The notes under the pieces: generated by a model
What the model was told of the DNA's origin: nothing
What the model saw: only the letters and a program-made list of their open reading frames with translations
The model's database searches: none
Position numbers and translations under genes: made by a program
Shown here: in pieces, positions 21,345 through 31,292 of the stretch
Layout: every line of letters starts with the position of its first letter
How positions within the stretch are numbered: position 1 is the stretch's first letter
Origin: Metallyticus violacea
Taxonomy: Eukaryota; Arthropoda; Insecta; Mantodea; Metallyticidae
Length of the DNA stretch: 64,000 nucleotides
Direction of reading: 5' to 3'
Assembly (NCBI GenBank): GCA_030762175.1
Contig: CM060834.1
Location: 29,786,501-29,850,500 of the forward strand

Positions 21345-21865
21345 TAAGGGGATCCCTCCCCATTACCATGGGATGTTGAGTTGCTCAATCTTTTTGCAGA
21401 GGTCTGCGCATCCCGTAGGTTTTTGCATTAGGACGGCACCTAGAAGCTATTCCGACCCGCCGTTCGGCTGCAGACGTTTGCGACGCCCAGACGCGCCAAG
21501 TGAACTTCGCTTCAGAAGCCGAGCGCACCTAGCTGCCAGTAATTCACTGGTGGATAGGCCCTACTAGCTTGACCTACTCACTTAAAGGGTGAGTTACCTC
21601 AGCACGAACGACAGCGATTCAGGCGAACCTGCCCCCAGGGTACACGCCTTCGACACTCCCGTGGGACACGCTGCCGTCGTGAGTACTCAATTTCCCGTGA
21701 GTTTCGGGACCACTGTCACGCCGAGTCCAACCCAATCCGGACAACTCCCTTGCGGCTGCTTCTAGTAACGTCAGAAGTACCACGGGTACTCAGGGTCCGC
21801 ACCAGGAGCATCTGAAGAACGGCCGAAGCCGCCCCTTTACGGGGGAAGATTATGCATGGAAATTA
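21345..21865. other. GC-rich, CpG-rich island of unknown origin
   Basis: About 520 bp with clearly higher GC and many CG dinucleotides, in contrast to AT-rich flanks. Sharp borders: it starts near ggggatccctccccatt and ends near cccctttacgggggaaga. The complementary words ccccattacc / ccccctttacggg near the ends are only loosely alike. Only one ORF of 84 codons (plus, 21313-21567), basic and without a recognised domain. It could be a retroelement 5' UTR, a fragment of a structured RNA or a promoter island. It directly abuts the LINE fragment, which favours a LINE-related origin, but I could not establish this. Confidence 0.5.
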
Positions 21866-22380
21866 GAGAAATGGGTCCTGCAGCAGCTTGACGAACTCAA
21901 AGCCAAATAGGGTTAAGCAATGTTATCAGACCATAAAATACTGTTGACAAATTAAATATGTAATTAAATAAATAAAAATTAATTAAACTAAACATAGATA
22001 TTACATTCTTATCTACGTAATCAGTTAATTGGCCGTCTTTTTCAGTTGTTTTTCTAGCTGGTCAAAATGTGTGTTTTACCGCTGTAGTTTCAACAATTTT
22101 CATTTTATATGCTTTATGACAATTTTATATGACAGTGTGATAAACGGATAAATTTGCCGTTTATTTCATTTATGAGACGCTATAAGGCAAATAATGTAAA
22201 AAGTCTGAAAATGCAAAAGCAGCAGCATACTACAAAAAATACTAACCTTAAAAGTACTCCTATAAGATGTATTAATTAACCATACTATTTTATATTCCTT
22301 TGGCACCATAATGGCATTATGTGACAAAAATAATGCTTTTAAACAAGGGTATCTTAACTTTTGCTTGCTACCGTAAAATA
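21866..22380. other. No recognisable gene
   Basis: AT-rich DNA with short ORFs only; nothing recognised. Confidence 0.4.
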
Positions 22381-22385
22381 AAATA

Positions 22386-22643
22386 AATTAAAACGAGTGA
22401 TGAATAATTTCCTACAGAAATGCCAAAAATTGTCGAGAATGAAGGCGGATAGTTTAAACACCTCAATTGATAATTTGGTAAGTAATGAGCCTGTTAAATT
22501 GGTTAGTGTATTGTGTGTTTGGTTTCGTTTATTGCTTAATCCTCCTGCTAAGAGACCCTGCTGGCTGACTGGCTAGCGGACGGCGCGCTCGCCTAGAGGC
22601 AAAACACTCCTGGGAAAACAAAACTGATCGCATGGTATGGTAC
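22386..22643 (+). mobile_element. Repeat E copy 1: IS630-like transposon tail plus tRNA-like segment
   Basis: Aligns with 58157-58450. The first part matches the transposase C-terminus seen there (codons for R-V-M-N-N then C-x-x-x-ENEGG). The second part holds ggctagcggacggcgcgctc, which resembles the A-box arm of a tRNA. At tcctcctgctaa (about 22541-22554) copy 1 has no insert, whereas copy 2 carries a short SINE tail in this place. Immediately followed by SINE B1. Confidence 0.65.
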
Positions 22644-22658
22644 ATTTCTAGCTTTGAA

Positions 22659-22925
22659 TGGAGTTTAACGCCCATTACAGAGGTACCACAGGTGATGGAC
22701 ACTGGAGATGCATGAAATGAAATGATATATTGGGAAAGGATTTATTTTTAAGCAAGGAATCGTTCCAGGCATAAGTTTACGATACCTTCCCGGCATTTGC
22801 CAGTAATGAGGACTGAGGAAAACCTGGAAAAACCTCAGTCAGGGAGGACGGTCCTGGCGGGATTCAAACCCCAGACCTCCCGCTCACGAGTCCGAGACTT
22901 AACGACCTAGGCCACCCTTGGCGGT
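22659..22925 (-). mobile_element. SINE B, copy B1, with 15 bp target-site duplication
   Basis: Flanked on both sides by atttctagctttgaa (22644-22658 and 22926-22940), a perfect 15 bp duplication typical of LINE-mediated insertion. On the minus strand it starts ccgccaagggtggccta, with a tRNA-like head (gtcgttaagtctcggactcgtgag; B box gggtttgaatccc). The body follows with ctccctgactgaggttt, tccaggttttcctcagtcct, aaatgccgggaaggta and cctggaacg, and the end is gcgttaaactcca. About 267 bp, apparently full length. The head resembles a tRNA with a long variable arm (Leu/Ser class), which is only an impression. Confidence 0.92.
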
Positions 22926-23124
22926 ATTTCTAGCTTTGAAATTGCTAATCACAGTCTTTCTGTATTCACACGCTTTAGAGAACGCAAAAATGAACATGGG
23001 ATTATACAATAGCGTGCTAACCATTAATGAAAGATTTTCACAATTAATTCTGAATACATTAAACTGGACGGCCTCGGTAGAACGCTTTCTTATGAACCCA
23101 TGATTAGCGGTCGGAGTTGATATA

Positions 23125-23265
23125 TTTTTCAGGGCGTAAAAATCACGTGCGCACGTAAGTCATAAGCCCCATGTCGTAGATTTGCGGGTATGTTAAAGAA
23201 CTCCATAGCTGAAAAAAGAGATTTCAAGACCGTTTCTCGTGACAAACCTCTCTTATGGGATGAAA
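23125..23265 (+). mobile_element. SINE-like fragment sharing a core with SINE A
   Basis: Contains agggcgtaaaaatc, then gcataagccccatgtcgtagatt-like sequence (about 23158-23185) and gttaaagaactcc. In SINE A the same order is cgggcgtaaaaatcc ... taaagccgtgggtccc ... gtagatttacggcacg ... aaaagaacctc. The flanking parts differ from SINE A and no tRNA head is seen, so it may be another family with a common core or a very decayed copy. Confidence 0.5.
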
Positions 23266-24365
23266 CTATAGGCACTAATAACAAAATTAAATCATAAACA
23301 TTCTTTAATTTGCTACACAATTGTTTAAAATATTGATTTAAAATCGTCAGTAATTTTTTAACTGTCACCATTCTTTTGTATTCTACTACATGAATTACAG
23401 AATTTCGATTGGTAATCTTCATCGCATGGCCAGCTAAGCACTGAACGATAATGCCGGTTCTTTTATTTTTTGGGGGAGGGGGTATTACATCATATTAGTA
23501 AAGTCTCTCCGCAGTGAAACGGCCAAATAGACGCGCCGTGCTTAATATGACATTGAAATTGTAGGGGATAAAGAGAAGCAGAACAAGAGTCCCCAGCTTC
23601 AACTAAACTGCACCTTCCACATTTCTTGTTCATTTTGGAGTTATACTTCGTACATACGTGGTTTTTTTTTCCTGATTTTCCATTTCTTTTCAATGTTTAT
23701 TTGTTAAGATTTCACCCTCAAGAAAATATATGAATAAAATAGATATAAATCAGGGTTGTGTTTAAAATTGTGAGACATAACACCAAACAAGCTTGAATTA
23801 CCTAGTTTTTTTATATTTACAAAAAGCATTCATTAAAGTTTTAGTTCAGTTAATGACTTCCTTGGAAAAAATTTATATTCAGAAGGTTGAGTGGTTGTCC
23901 CTGACAATGAAATATGGTCAACTAAGTGCAATGAGTCAGTGTTAGGTAGCACTTCAACACGATTAGGTTATCTCTGCATACTTTGTTTACCATTCCAATA
24001 TCTGGGACCTTGGGAAATTTCAGGTGTTTATGACTCATTCAGTGGCTTGCTGCAAACAGTTAGGAACATCGTAACTGACAGGTGTTATGGTTCAACGAAC
24101 GAATTAATCATTTAACTCGATAACTTAAATACGCCATTTGTTACCCAAGCCTTTTGGTTAGGGCTAAAAGCTAGGGGACTCCAAATTTAGTTAGTAGGCC
24201 ATGCTATAGAGTATAAATATTGCAGTGATTTCAAAGTAAATGTTCATTTTTACGACAATATCTTCTAGAATGTTGCGAATAATGTTATTGAAAATTTTAT
24301 AGTTATTTTTAATGTCTGAATTTCTACAATACCTGTGTCAACTATAATAGATTGCAACTTCACCT
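23266..24365. other. No recognisable gene
   Basis: AT-rich with several short ORFs on both strands (longest 97 codons, minus, 23129-23422, overlapping the SINE-like fragment). None resembles a known family. Confidence 0.4.
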
Positions 24366-24369
24366 GGTA

Positions 24370-24538
24370 CAGCAACTTTAAAAAAGCATGTTAAATCTAA
24401 ATTATGACTATTAATTAATGAAATAAGTTATAGAAATACTGTGTGGTATTAGGGGACTAAAATAGAATTCTTGCTATCTATAAGTATCACAAAAGAGAAA
24501 TCACATTTTTAGAATTATTATTATCATCATCATCATCA

Positions 24539-24570
<32 letters not shown>

Positions 24571-24865
24571 GAGATTTACCTGAAAAATAAATGGTATACT
24601 ATTAATTAAATGAAATACACGACCATTGATAGACAAAGCTATACACTGTAGTTATTTTTAAACATTTTTAAATGTAACCATGCTCATGATCTCACCCCTT
24701 GATATCTTTACATTCACTAAAAAAAAAAAAGATTAAAACAACAGAAAGTTTCCAGTTACATTACGTATTTAAGAAGATGTCCAAAAGGTGCAATAAAACA
24801 AAAACATGTTACTATTTTAAATGATTACAATATACTAAGCAAATATATATAATCAATAACAAACA
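24370..24865 (+). repeat. Interspersed repeat H, copy 2
   Basis: Homologous to 9785-10225 (same orientation). The internal ATC/ATT tract (24512-24571) is far longer than in copy 1, where it is five units. Followed after about 260 bp of AT-rich DNA by the ~140 bp tandem array. Confidence 0.8.
24512..24571. repeat. (ATC)n(ATT)n compound microsatellite
   Basis: About six ATC units followed by about ten ATT units, inside repeat H copy 2. Confidence 0.95.
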
Positions 24866-25124
24866 ACGGAAATATTCATCAATTTTCATTGGCTTTGAAA
24901 TTTAATTTAAATGTTGTATTAAAAACACTAACGAATACATTTTCTGAAGGTTATGACAGAGAACTCTTAAATACAAATATAATTCTCAGATACATATTAT
25001 ATTAATATTTCATATTTGGTATCTTCACAACAACGCTTTTATTAAATAAAGCACATGCTAGTTATAAATGCAGTGTATATGCCGAGTTAATTTGTCCAAA
25101 ATAAATATGGAGAAAATTAAAAGC

Positions 25125-25745
25125 AAGAACCCTTTTTAAATTGCGGTTTTCAGGTATATCCATATTCCTTATGGTTCAATTTCCCTAATTGTAGAAACCG
25201 TTTTTCTTATTTCGTTTAAATGGTATATACTGCATTTTGTTGTGAAGAAATAAATATTGATGACCCTGAGCGATTTTTAAATTTTGGGTTTCAGGTAAAC
25301 TCCCACTCCTAATGCCCTTATTTCCCTTATTTTCAGAAACAATTTTCTTATTTTATTTAAATGTATAAGCAGTTTCGTTGTGAAAAAAAAAAAAATTAAT
25401 GCCGCTAGAAGGATTTTTAAATTTTAGGTTTTGGTTAAACATTGCTTCCTAATAATCCATATCACCGATTTTCAGGAACTATTTTACTTATTTGATTTCA
25501 ATGACATATACCAAGTTTCCTTTAAACTTTTTCAATTGCGGCCGATAGAGCGATTATTAAATTTTGCTTTAAGGTTTTTCAGGTATACCTCCACTGTTAA
25601 TGATCCGATTGCCCTAATTTTCAGAAACTAATTTTAACAATTTATTTGTTGAGGAAAAAATACTGCGGCTAATAGAGCCATTTTTAATTTGTTTATAAAT
25701 TTTTCGCTTCAGGTTAACCCCCACCCCAATGGTTCAGTTTTGCTG
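25125..25745 (+). repeat. Tandem array of ~140 bp monomers (about 4.5 units)
   Basis: Units begin near 25125, 25268, 25404, 25547 and 25674. Each repeats the blocks gcggc..tagagcgatttttaaatttt, a caggt(t/a)aac(c)cccact segment, taatg(g)tcc, cctaattttcagaaac, cttattttatttaaatg and gttgtgaagaaa. Unit spacing is about 130-143 bp, with single-unit divergence by substitutions and small indels. The last unit is cut by a new sequence that leads into the CT-rich tract. A solo monomer is at 10300-10440. Non-coding; unit length near a nucleosome repeat but on the short side. Confidence 0.85.
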
Positions 25746-25797
25746 GTTAACGAACTCGACGAACCGTATAATGGCCACAATATAATTTTGTGTATTT

Positions 25798-25818
25798 TTT
25801 CCCTCCCTCCCTCCCACC

Positions 25819-25868
<50 letters not shown>

Positions 25869-25887
25869 CTCTCTCTCTTTCTTTCTT

Positions 25888-25919
<32 letters not shown>

Positions 25920-26040
25920 CTTTTCTCCTTCTCTCCTCTCCTTCTCCCTTTCTTCCTTTCTTCCTTCCTCTCTCTCCCTCTCTCTCCCCTTCTTTCTTTC
26001 TTTCTTTCTTTCTTTCTTTCCTTTCTTTCCTTTCTTTTCG
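25798..26040. repeat. Long polypyrimidine tract (CTTT/CT/CCTT)
   Basis: About 240 bp of almost pure C+T on the plus strand with TTTC, CTCT and TTCC sub-blocks. ORFs of 109-122 codons here (poly Phe/Leu/Ser on plus, poly Glu/Lys/Arg on minus) are artefacts. Such mirror-type tracts can form triplex DNA. Confidence 0.95.
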
Positions 26041-26148
26041 TTGCATGTGGCAAATAGGTACGATCGGTGGAGATTTGGAAAAATTAATCAAAATTTTTCT
26101 ATGGGTACAAACGCAATAGCTTAATAAATATACGTTTCACGGTTACGA

Positions 26149-26451
26149 GTGGAACAGCTTCTTTCCTTCCGAATTCGCTACAAGCTCCCTTCAGAACAAA
26201 CAGTAGACTTCAATTTAATTCCAGTTTACTTATCATATAAAATTTGTGCTATATTTCATTTCCTCATAATTCATTGTTTGTATTGTCTGTTATGTTCAAG
26301 AACAAATGCCGTTAAACTAACTCTTTGTGGACCCCATGCATGGCAACTTGCACCACAGTTTAAGAATCTGTCTAAGACCACAGCATTAGCTTTATACAGG
26401 GTGATTCATAACATCATACAATCGCTAATCGCACACATGGACTTATATTAG
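26149..26451 (+). pseudogene. Possible LINE C-terminal fragment
   Basis: A 100-codon ORF with TNAVKLTLCGPHAWQLAPQF near its end. This recalls the C-terminus of CR1/jockey LINE proteins (form F-x-R-x-x-x-x-GP-x-x-WN-x-LP). Only this short block fits, so the call is weak. Confidence 0.3.
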
Positions 26452-26454
26452 TGT

Positions 26455-28115
26455 ATTCCCAGTTTACCCCCACAATTTTTACTATAAAAGCGCTTAAAAT
26501 GTCTAGATATGTCATACCTGTCTTATATAAAACATCCTATTGTACAAACCTATGGAACAGGAGGGCCAATTTATCAATATTTTGATTATTTTAAATATAA
26601 ATATAAACTTTAAAAAACTATTTAGCTATTTATTAAGTATAGCTTCTCTTCCACCAGTTAAAAGCTAAAATATTCACAATATGTATAAAACGTTTAGAAT
26701 GTCCAATGGTTTTCATAGAAATGCATCTTAAGTATTTTTAATTCTATAAAAGTATAAACAATGGTGTGGTACACTCACCCCTGTAGCAATTAAATTTTTT
26801 AAACATGGCTAGGATGATATTTCAGGTATGCAGGCCTGGAATGACAATCTTGAAAGTATGTAACACTTTTAGAGCTAAACAATGCATTTTTTTAAAAATA
26901 ATTACCATATCTATTCTTAATCGAAACGCTTAAGTAACAACGGTTATGAAGCACTGGTGATAAGAAATTTTCCATGAGTTATTAAAGTATTGCGTGTATT
27001 AATCGACTTTTACTAATGTGTAGTATTTTCGGATTATCAACTAAAGAAATTATCATGTTGTTTCAAGTTGTTACTCGTCAAATGGTGTCAGAAAAAGAAA
27101 GGAAAGAAAATATCGGATTACTATGTGTAATAGGCATCTTAAACAGTATGTAGTTATTATAATACAGTTTAAATCACATTTTACACAAATAATACAATTC
27201 CTATGCCTGTTCCAAATTACTGTGCTCTCTATAGTGTGAGGGATTTGATTTGAGCTGGTTAGTATTTACTTTGTTTACAATAAACTAAGAACTCTTACAA
27301 AAGTCCAGAGTTAAAACATAATTATAAACGGACAATTTAATAAGATAACAAATGCAGAACGAAAAGCGCTGATAAATAATTCCCCCGTGTCTATAGAGAT
27401 AATACACTTGGAATTAACTTTTCAATAAGATGCATGATAGCAGGTGAGAAATATGCTACAATGTGGGCTAGGGAAACATTGCAGTTAACCACTGTGCCTC
27501 TTTCATTATGGAGAAATTATGCACTTAGGAAAGGGAAAACGAACCATTTGCATTTTTCGACAGTTAAGTTTTTATAGCTCTCGACACAATTAATAAGCCC
27601 GTAGGGAAATACGGATGAATTTAGAATTCAGACAATAACAATTATTCACACAGAAACTCCAAATTTGCTGAAAATACTGAGACAACACCAATACATTTTT
27701 TTATACTTCATTTGAAACTTAAACGTGAATAACTTTTTTAAATGTGGTATATGTGTATTACCCTCTGACAATACGGTAGATATAGATCTTTAACACTATT
27801 ATTTTAACTGTATTTGTTAACAAACGTGGTAAAATGTTTAAATAAAGCAAACATAAAGCGGAAATAGTTTTCTTCTATCATAGTTAAGTTTCCAATTCAA
27901 AAAGAATTTGAGCAAGAGAATAATTAGTCAATTTACTTAGGAGATCTGATTACATTTACATATTTTGCTTTTATAATGCCAAGTTCTTCATGGTGTTTCT
28001 GTGTTTAACATTTTATGTTATATTTTGAAATATCTAAAATACTATCAGATTCACCTCTAAAATTGTTATAAAATATACAACATTTTATGGGTCTTGTTAT
28101 ATTATTACATTATCA
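26455..28115. other. No recognisable gene
   Basis: AT-rich DNA with no ORF longer than about 60 codons. Nothing recognised. Confidence 0.45.
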
Positions 28116-28121
28116 TATTAT

Positions 28122-28416
28122 TTTTTTTTTTTTTAGATTGATTTATTTATGGAAACATCTCAGGTCATCAGCGTCCCATTCAACTCAGGGCGTGAAACGG
28201 CCGACAAATTTTGCTCAGAGGCCTCTCTTTCAGGCTTGAGGTTCTTTTTCGTGCCATAAATTGTCGATACGGGACCCACGGCTTTACTTCCCTTCCGAAG
28301 GAAGCCATTCTGACGATTTTTACGCCCGAAAAAATCTATCGGTACTGGCCGGGTTGGAACCCGCGATCTTGGGTTTAGGAGGCAAGTATGGTAACCACTA
28401 CACCGCCAGGACCGAC
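28122..28416 (-). mobile_element. SINE A, copy A2 (near full length)
   Basis: On the minus strand it starts ggtcctggcggtgtagtgg (A-box region) and carries cgcgggttccaacccgg (B box). It has the whole family body and ends ccataaataaatcaatct plus an A tract. This is the cleanest head among the copies. It shares gaaggaagccat, cacgaaaaagaacctcaagc and ggccgtttcacgccctgag with A1, A3 and A4. It lies about 25 bp from a LINE C-terminal fragment on the opposite strand. Confidence 0.9.
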
Positions 28417-28439
28417 AGTATGCTATTATAATTATATTG

Positions 28440-28884
28440 ATTAAATAGATTATCTCAGATGGAGAGCTAGAATTTCAAGAATTTGTCTGGAAATTAGAAA
28501 CACAATGGATGTAGAGGAAACAAAACTCCAAAGAACTGTAAACATGAGCTATAAATGATTTAATCATCTGATGAGAATGGTAGAGGACAGATGACCTAAA
28601 GCAGTGTATGAATGGGAACCAGCAGGAAGACGAGGAAGAGGAAGACCAAGAAGAACTTGGAACAATAAGATTATGGAGGCAGTGACAAGAAGAGGCTTAA
28701 TATCCGAAGACATACGGGATAGAAGCATCTTAGGTCTCCACAGCGAACACATCCGCTTATAGCAAATCCGTTTTGCAGTATGAACAAGGTTCTGGAACAC
28801 GTATCTTCAAACTTCCTCAACCCTGTACTGACACAGTATTGAACTCTAGTTAAAAGTTTCGACTTATATAAACGCGAAGAGGAC

Positions 28885-28915
<31 letters not shown>
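28440..28915 (+). pseudogene. LINE C-terminal fragment and poly-A tail
   Basis: Translation gives YLRWRARISRICLEIRNTMD, EETKLQRT, then HLMRMVEDR-PKAVYEWEPAG and RRGRGRPRRTWNNKIMEAVT, then RRGLISEDIRDRSILGL. This is the end of the ORF in a large class of arthropod LINEs (form R-x-x-WFGHV-RM ... GRPR-x-TW ... RGL-x-x-ED-x-x-DR). Two stops interrupt it. After a short 3' region, a 30 nt A run at 28886-28915 is a plausible retroposition tail. Confidence 0.8.
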
Positions 28916-28918
<3 letters not shown>

Positions 28919-29420
28919 GTTTTTCTGTAAATTTTAAGGCCATGAAGACTGATAAGAATATTGTTAATATGTTTAATACTTTTTCAAGATACAATTATAA
29001 CATCTATTCCCCTTCCACCCGGTATATTTAAACTTAAGTTCAAAATAATAGTCTTATATCTTATTGAGGCACTAAATATACACTAAAAGGTTCAGTAGTG
29101 TACTGGCCATTCTGAAAAGTGTAAATGAAAATTTGCTCGATTAGTTTTAAAACGTTTCTTTACAAAATATTTAAAAGTCCAAAAGTCCCATTTGTCCTTA
29201 TAACAAGAATTTAATAGCATAGTATCGACCACACCCATCAATGCACTTATAGTAAATTTCTGAAAAAAATGCAATATTTTTGAAGATATTTCAGGATATA
29301 ATATACTTATTAGAAGAAAAACAGATATATTAATTACACTTAGCTTCTTTAACGGCTTATTTACTTTGCTTTAAATGCACCTGTTTCAAAATAAGGAGTA
29401 TTTGCTTTATTTATTACCAA

Positions 29421-29421
<1 letters not shown>

Positions 29422-29463
<42 letters not shown>
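29422..29463. repeat. (ATT)n microsatellite
   Basis: About 14 uninterrupted units. No obvious parent element. Confidence 0.95.
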
Positions 29464-29732
29464 GAGATAGATGGATGCAGTTGTTTTTCTGTGTAGTTTA
29501 ATTCGATATTGTTGATTTTAACTGTAGACTAAATCTTTGGGAATGCATGATGGAACAATCAACCCGATACTTTCCTTCTGTAGCGTGGGTCGAACCTTGA
29601 ACCTTACGATACAAATCACAGTTTTATTCCGGGCAGTTAGTTTTCAAGGCAAAAAATGGTTTTAAAAGACCATAATAGATCAAATTTTTATATATCTTGC
29701 GTTCTCCAATTCTTTTCGTTTTTTTTTAATAG

Positions 29733-29965
29733 TGTTTAACTCCCGTTTTAACTACCGAGGCTGTGTACATGGATGCTAAGTGAGATAAAATAAAAAACTG
29801 GGAAAGGAATATTTTTTTTAAAGGCAGAAAATGTTTCAGACCCAAGTTTTGCAGTACCTCCCCGGCATTTGTCATTTATAAGGATTGAGGAAAATCTGTC
29901 AGGGAGGACGGTCCTGGGCGAATCGAACCCCACATCCCTCGCTCAAGAGTCCGCGCTTTAACGAA
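29733..29965 (-). mobile_element. SINE B, copy B2
   Basis: On the minus strand it has a partial head (cgttaaagcgcggactcttgagcga; B-box gggttcgattcgccc), then ctccctgacagattttcctcaatcc, aaatgccggggaggtact and agtttttt-rich lower body. It ends ttaaaacgggagttaaacactatt, the same 3' end as B5. It is missing a few bases at the very 5' end and part of the middle. Confidence 0.8.
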
Positions 29966-30975
29966 AGTCTTTGTAATGTTTTGGAAGCTAAACTTTGTTT
30001 AAAAGAGAAAAAGTTTAGTGAATGCTGTTTTTAAATGATCGACACTGCTCATAATGTAAAATATATAATATTCAATGGTTTTACTTCGTTGTCTTTAGTG
30101 GATTTTTGAACTTATATTTAATTATTTATAATTATTCTGCTAATAATCTATAAATTTGCTCCTATTAACACCGGGTGAGTGAAGTTTATTAATTGTTATT
30201 CGGAGAGGTGTGGTCTAGGAAATACTACATAATATATGTTCCATTTATTTTCTGTTTGCGATTATCTTGTACAAATCATGTATTCAGTATTCGAAGCTAG
30301 CCCCCCCCCTCTACTCAGGATATTGTTACGCTAGTGATTTATTTACACATCTAAATTTGTGTTTCTTGCAGATAAACAAATGACAGACGGCCTATGCTAC
30401 ACCATATTTGCATTTACATACCGTTTATCTGGTGTCAGAGGCCACCAACATGCTGTTATAACTCGCTTTCTGTTTCCAGATTGAGTAATGCCTTTATGGG
30501 AATAAATAGCCTGGAAGAAAGTTTAACGGGACACTGTGAGTACATTTTATTTGTTTATTTAGGAATGTTCAAGCTGATAACGCACAAGCTAACAGAGAAA
30601 CTTTTTTTTTTCTTTCCAGATATTTTCTACTTAAGAGATCGCATACCGTTCTAATAATAACAACGGTATACAGATTTGCAATTTTATTTAAGATTTTTGC
30701 CTTTAATAAAATGGTAAAAGAGCATTGAAATGTTAGTTATTACTTGTCACAGTCCTATAATTAAATAAAATTTATTCAGAACCCATGTCCGGGCAATATT
30801 TAGTCTTGGAGATATAATGGAAGAAGGGAGGAAAAAAAAAAAAAAAAAAAAAGGCCCAGAAAGGTAACTTTGAAATACGAGATAATAACGATTTACAACT
30901 GTTATCTATTTTATTGTACAATTATAGTAATATATAATGCACATATTAAATAAATTCAGTTTTGAAAATTGAACT
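29966..30975. other. No recognisable gene; poly-A run at 30832-30852
   Basis: AT-rich with an 86-codon plus ORF (30394-30654) of no recognised family. A C run lies at 30301-30309. Confidence 0.4.
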
Positions 30976-30979
30976 TTAA

Positions 30980-31292
30980 TCTTTCTTTCTTTCTGTCAAG
31001 CCTTTGTACAGCCCATGTGGGCCAGAGCTTTACCACTACAATCGCTGCGTCTTCTACCTCCATCACATGATTTGATTGGTGCAGTATTGCAGGGGGCATG
31101 TGATCATCCCGCTGATCGCTATATCGCGGCTTACTAGATCGGAGATTCCCACCTCTCTATCAGGCAGCTTCCCAATTGTCCTCATGAGTCTATGTGGACC
31201 CCGTTCAGGATTTCCCTATCTTAGAATCGAACCCAGGCCTCCTGGGCAGCAGTCAGAAACGTTGAGCACTAGACCAAGGAGGTGGTCCTTTA
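30980..31292 (-). mobile_element. SINE C, tRNA-headed, single copy in window
   Basis: Reading the minus strand it starts ggaccacctccttggtctag, a D-arm/A-box-like start (tggtctagtgctcaacg). A B box ggcctgggttcgattct lies about 45 bp downstream, in the right place for Pol III. A 230 bp body unrelated to SINE A or B follows, ending in gcttgacagaaagaaag. The tail is a CTTT/GAAA short repeat (30985-30995 on +). It is distinctly GC-richer than its flanks. Short ORFs over it are incidental. Confidence 0.7.

Noticed and set aside
22870..22925. Candidate tRNA gene on the minus strand
   Set aside because: A and B boxes are present but the acceptor stem cannot be formed and the unit is the head of SINE B. 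The same reasoning rejects heads at 13640-13690, 28370-28416, 31230-31290, 33093-33120, 61440-61485 and 63428-63487.
25709..26119. Four overlapping ORFs of 109-122 codons (poly-Phe/Leu/Ser and poly-Glu/Lys/Arg)
   Set aside because: They are translations of the CT-rich simple repeat on both strands and have no domain.
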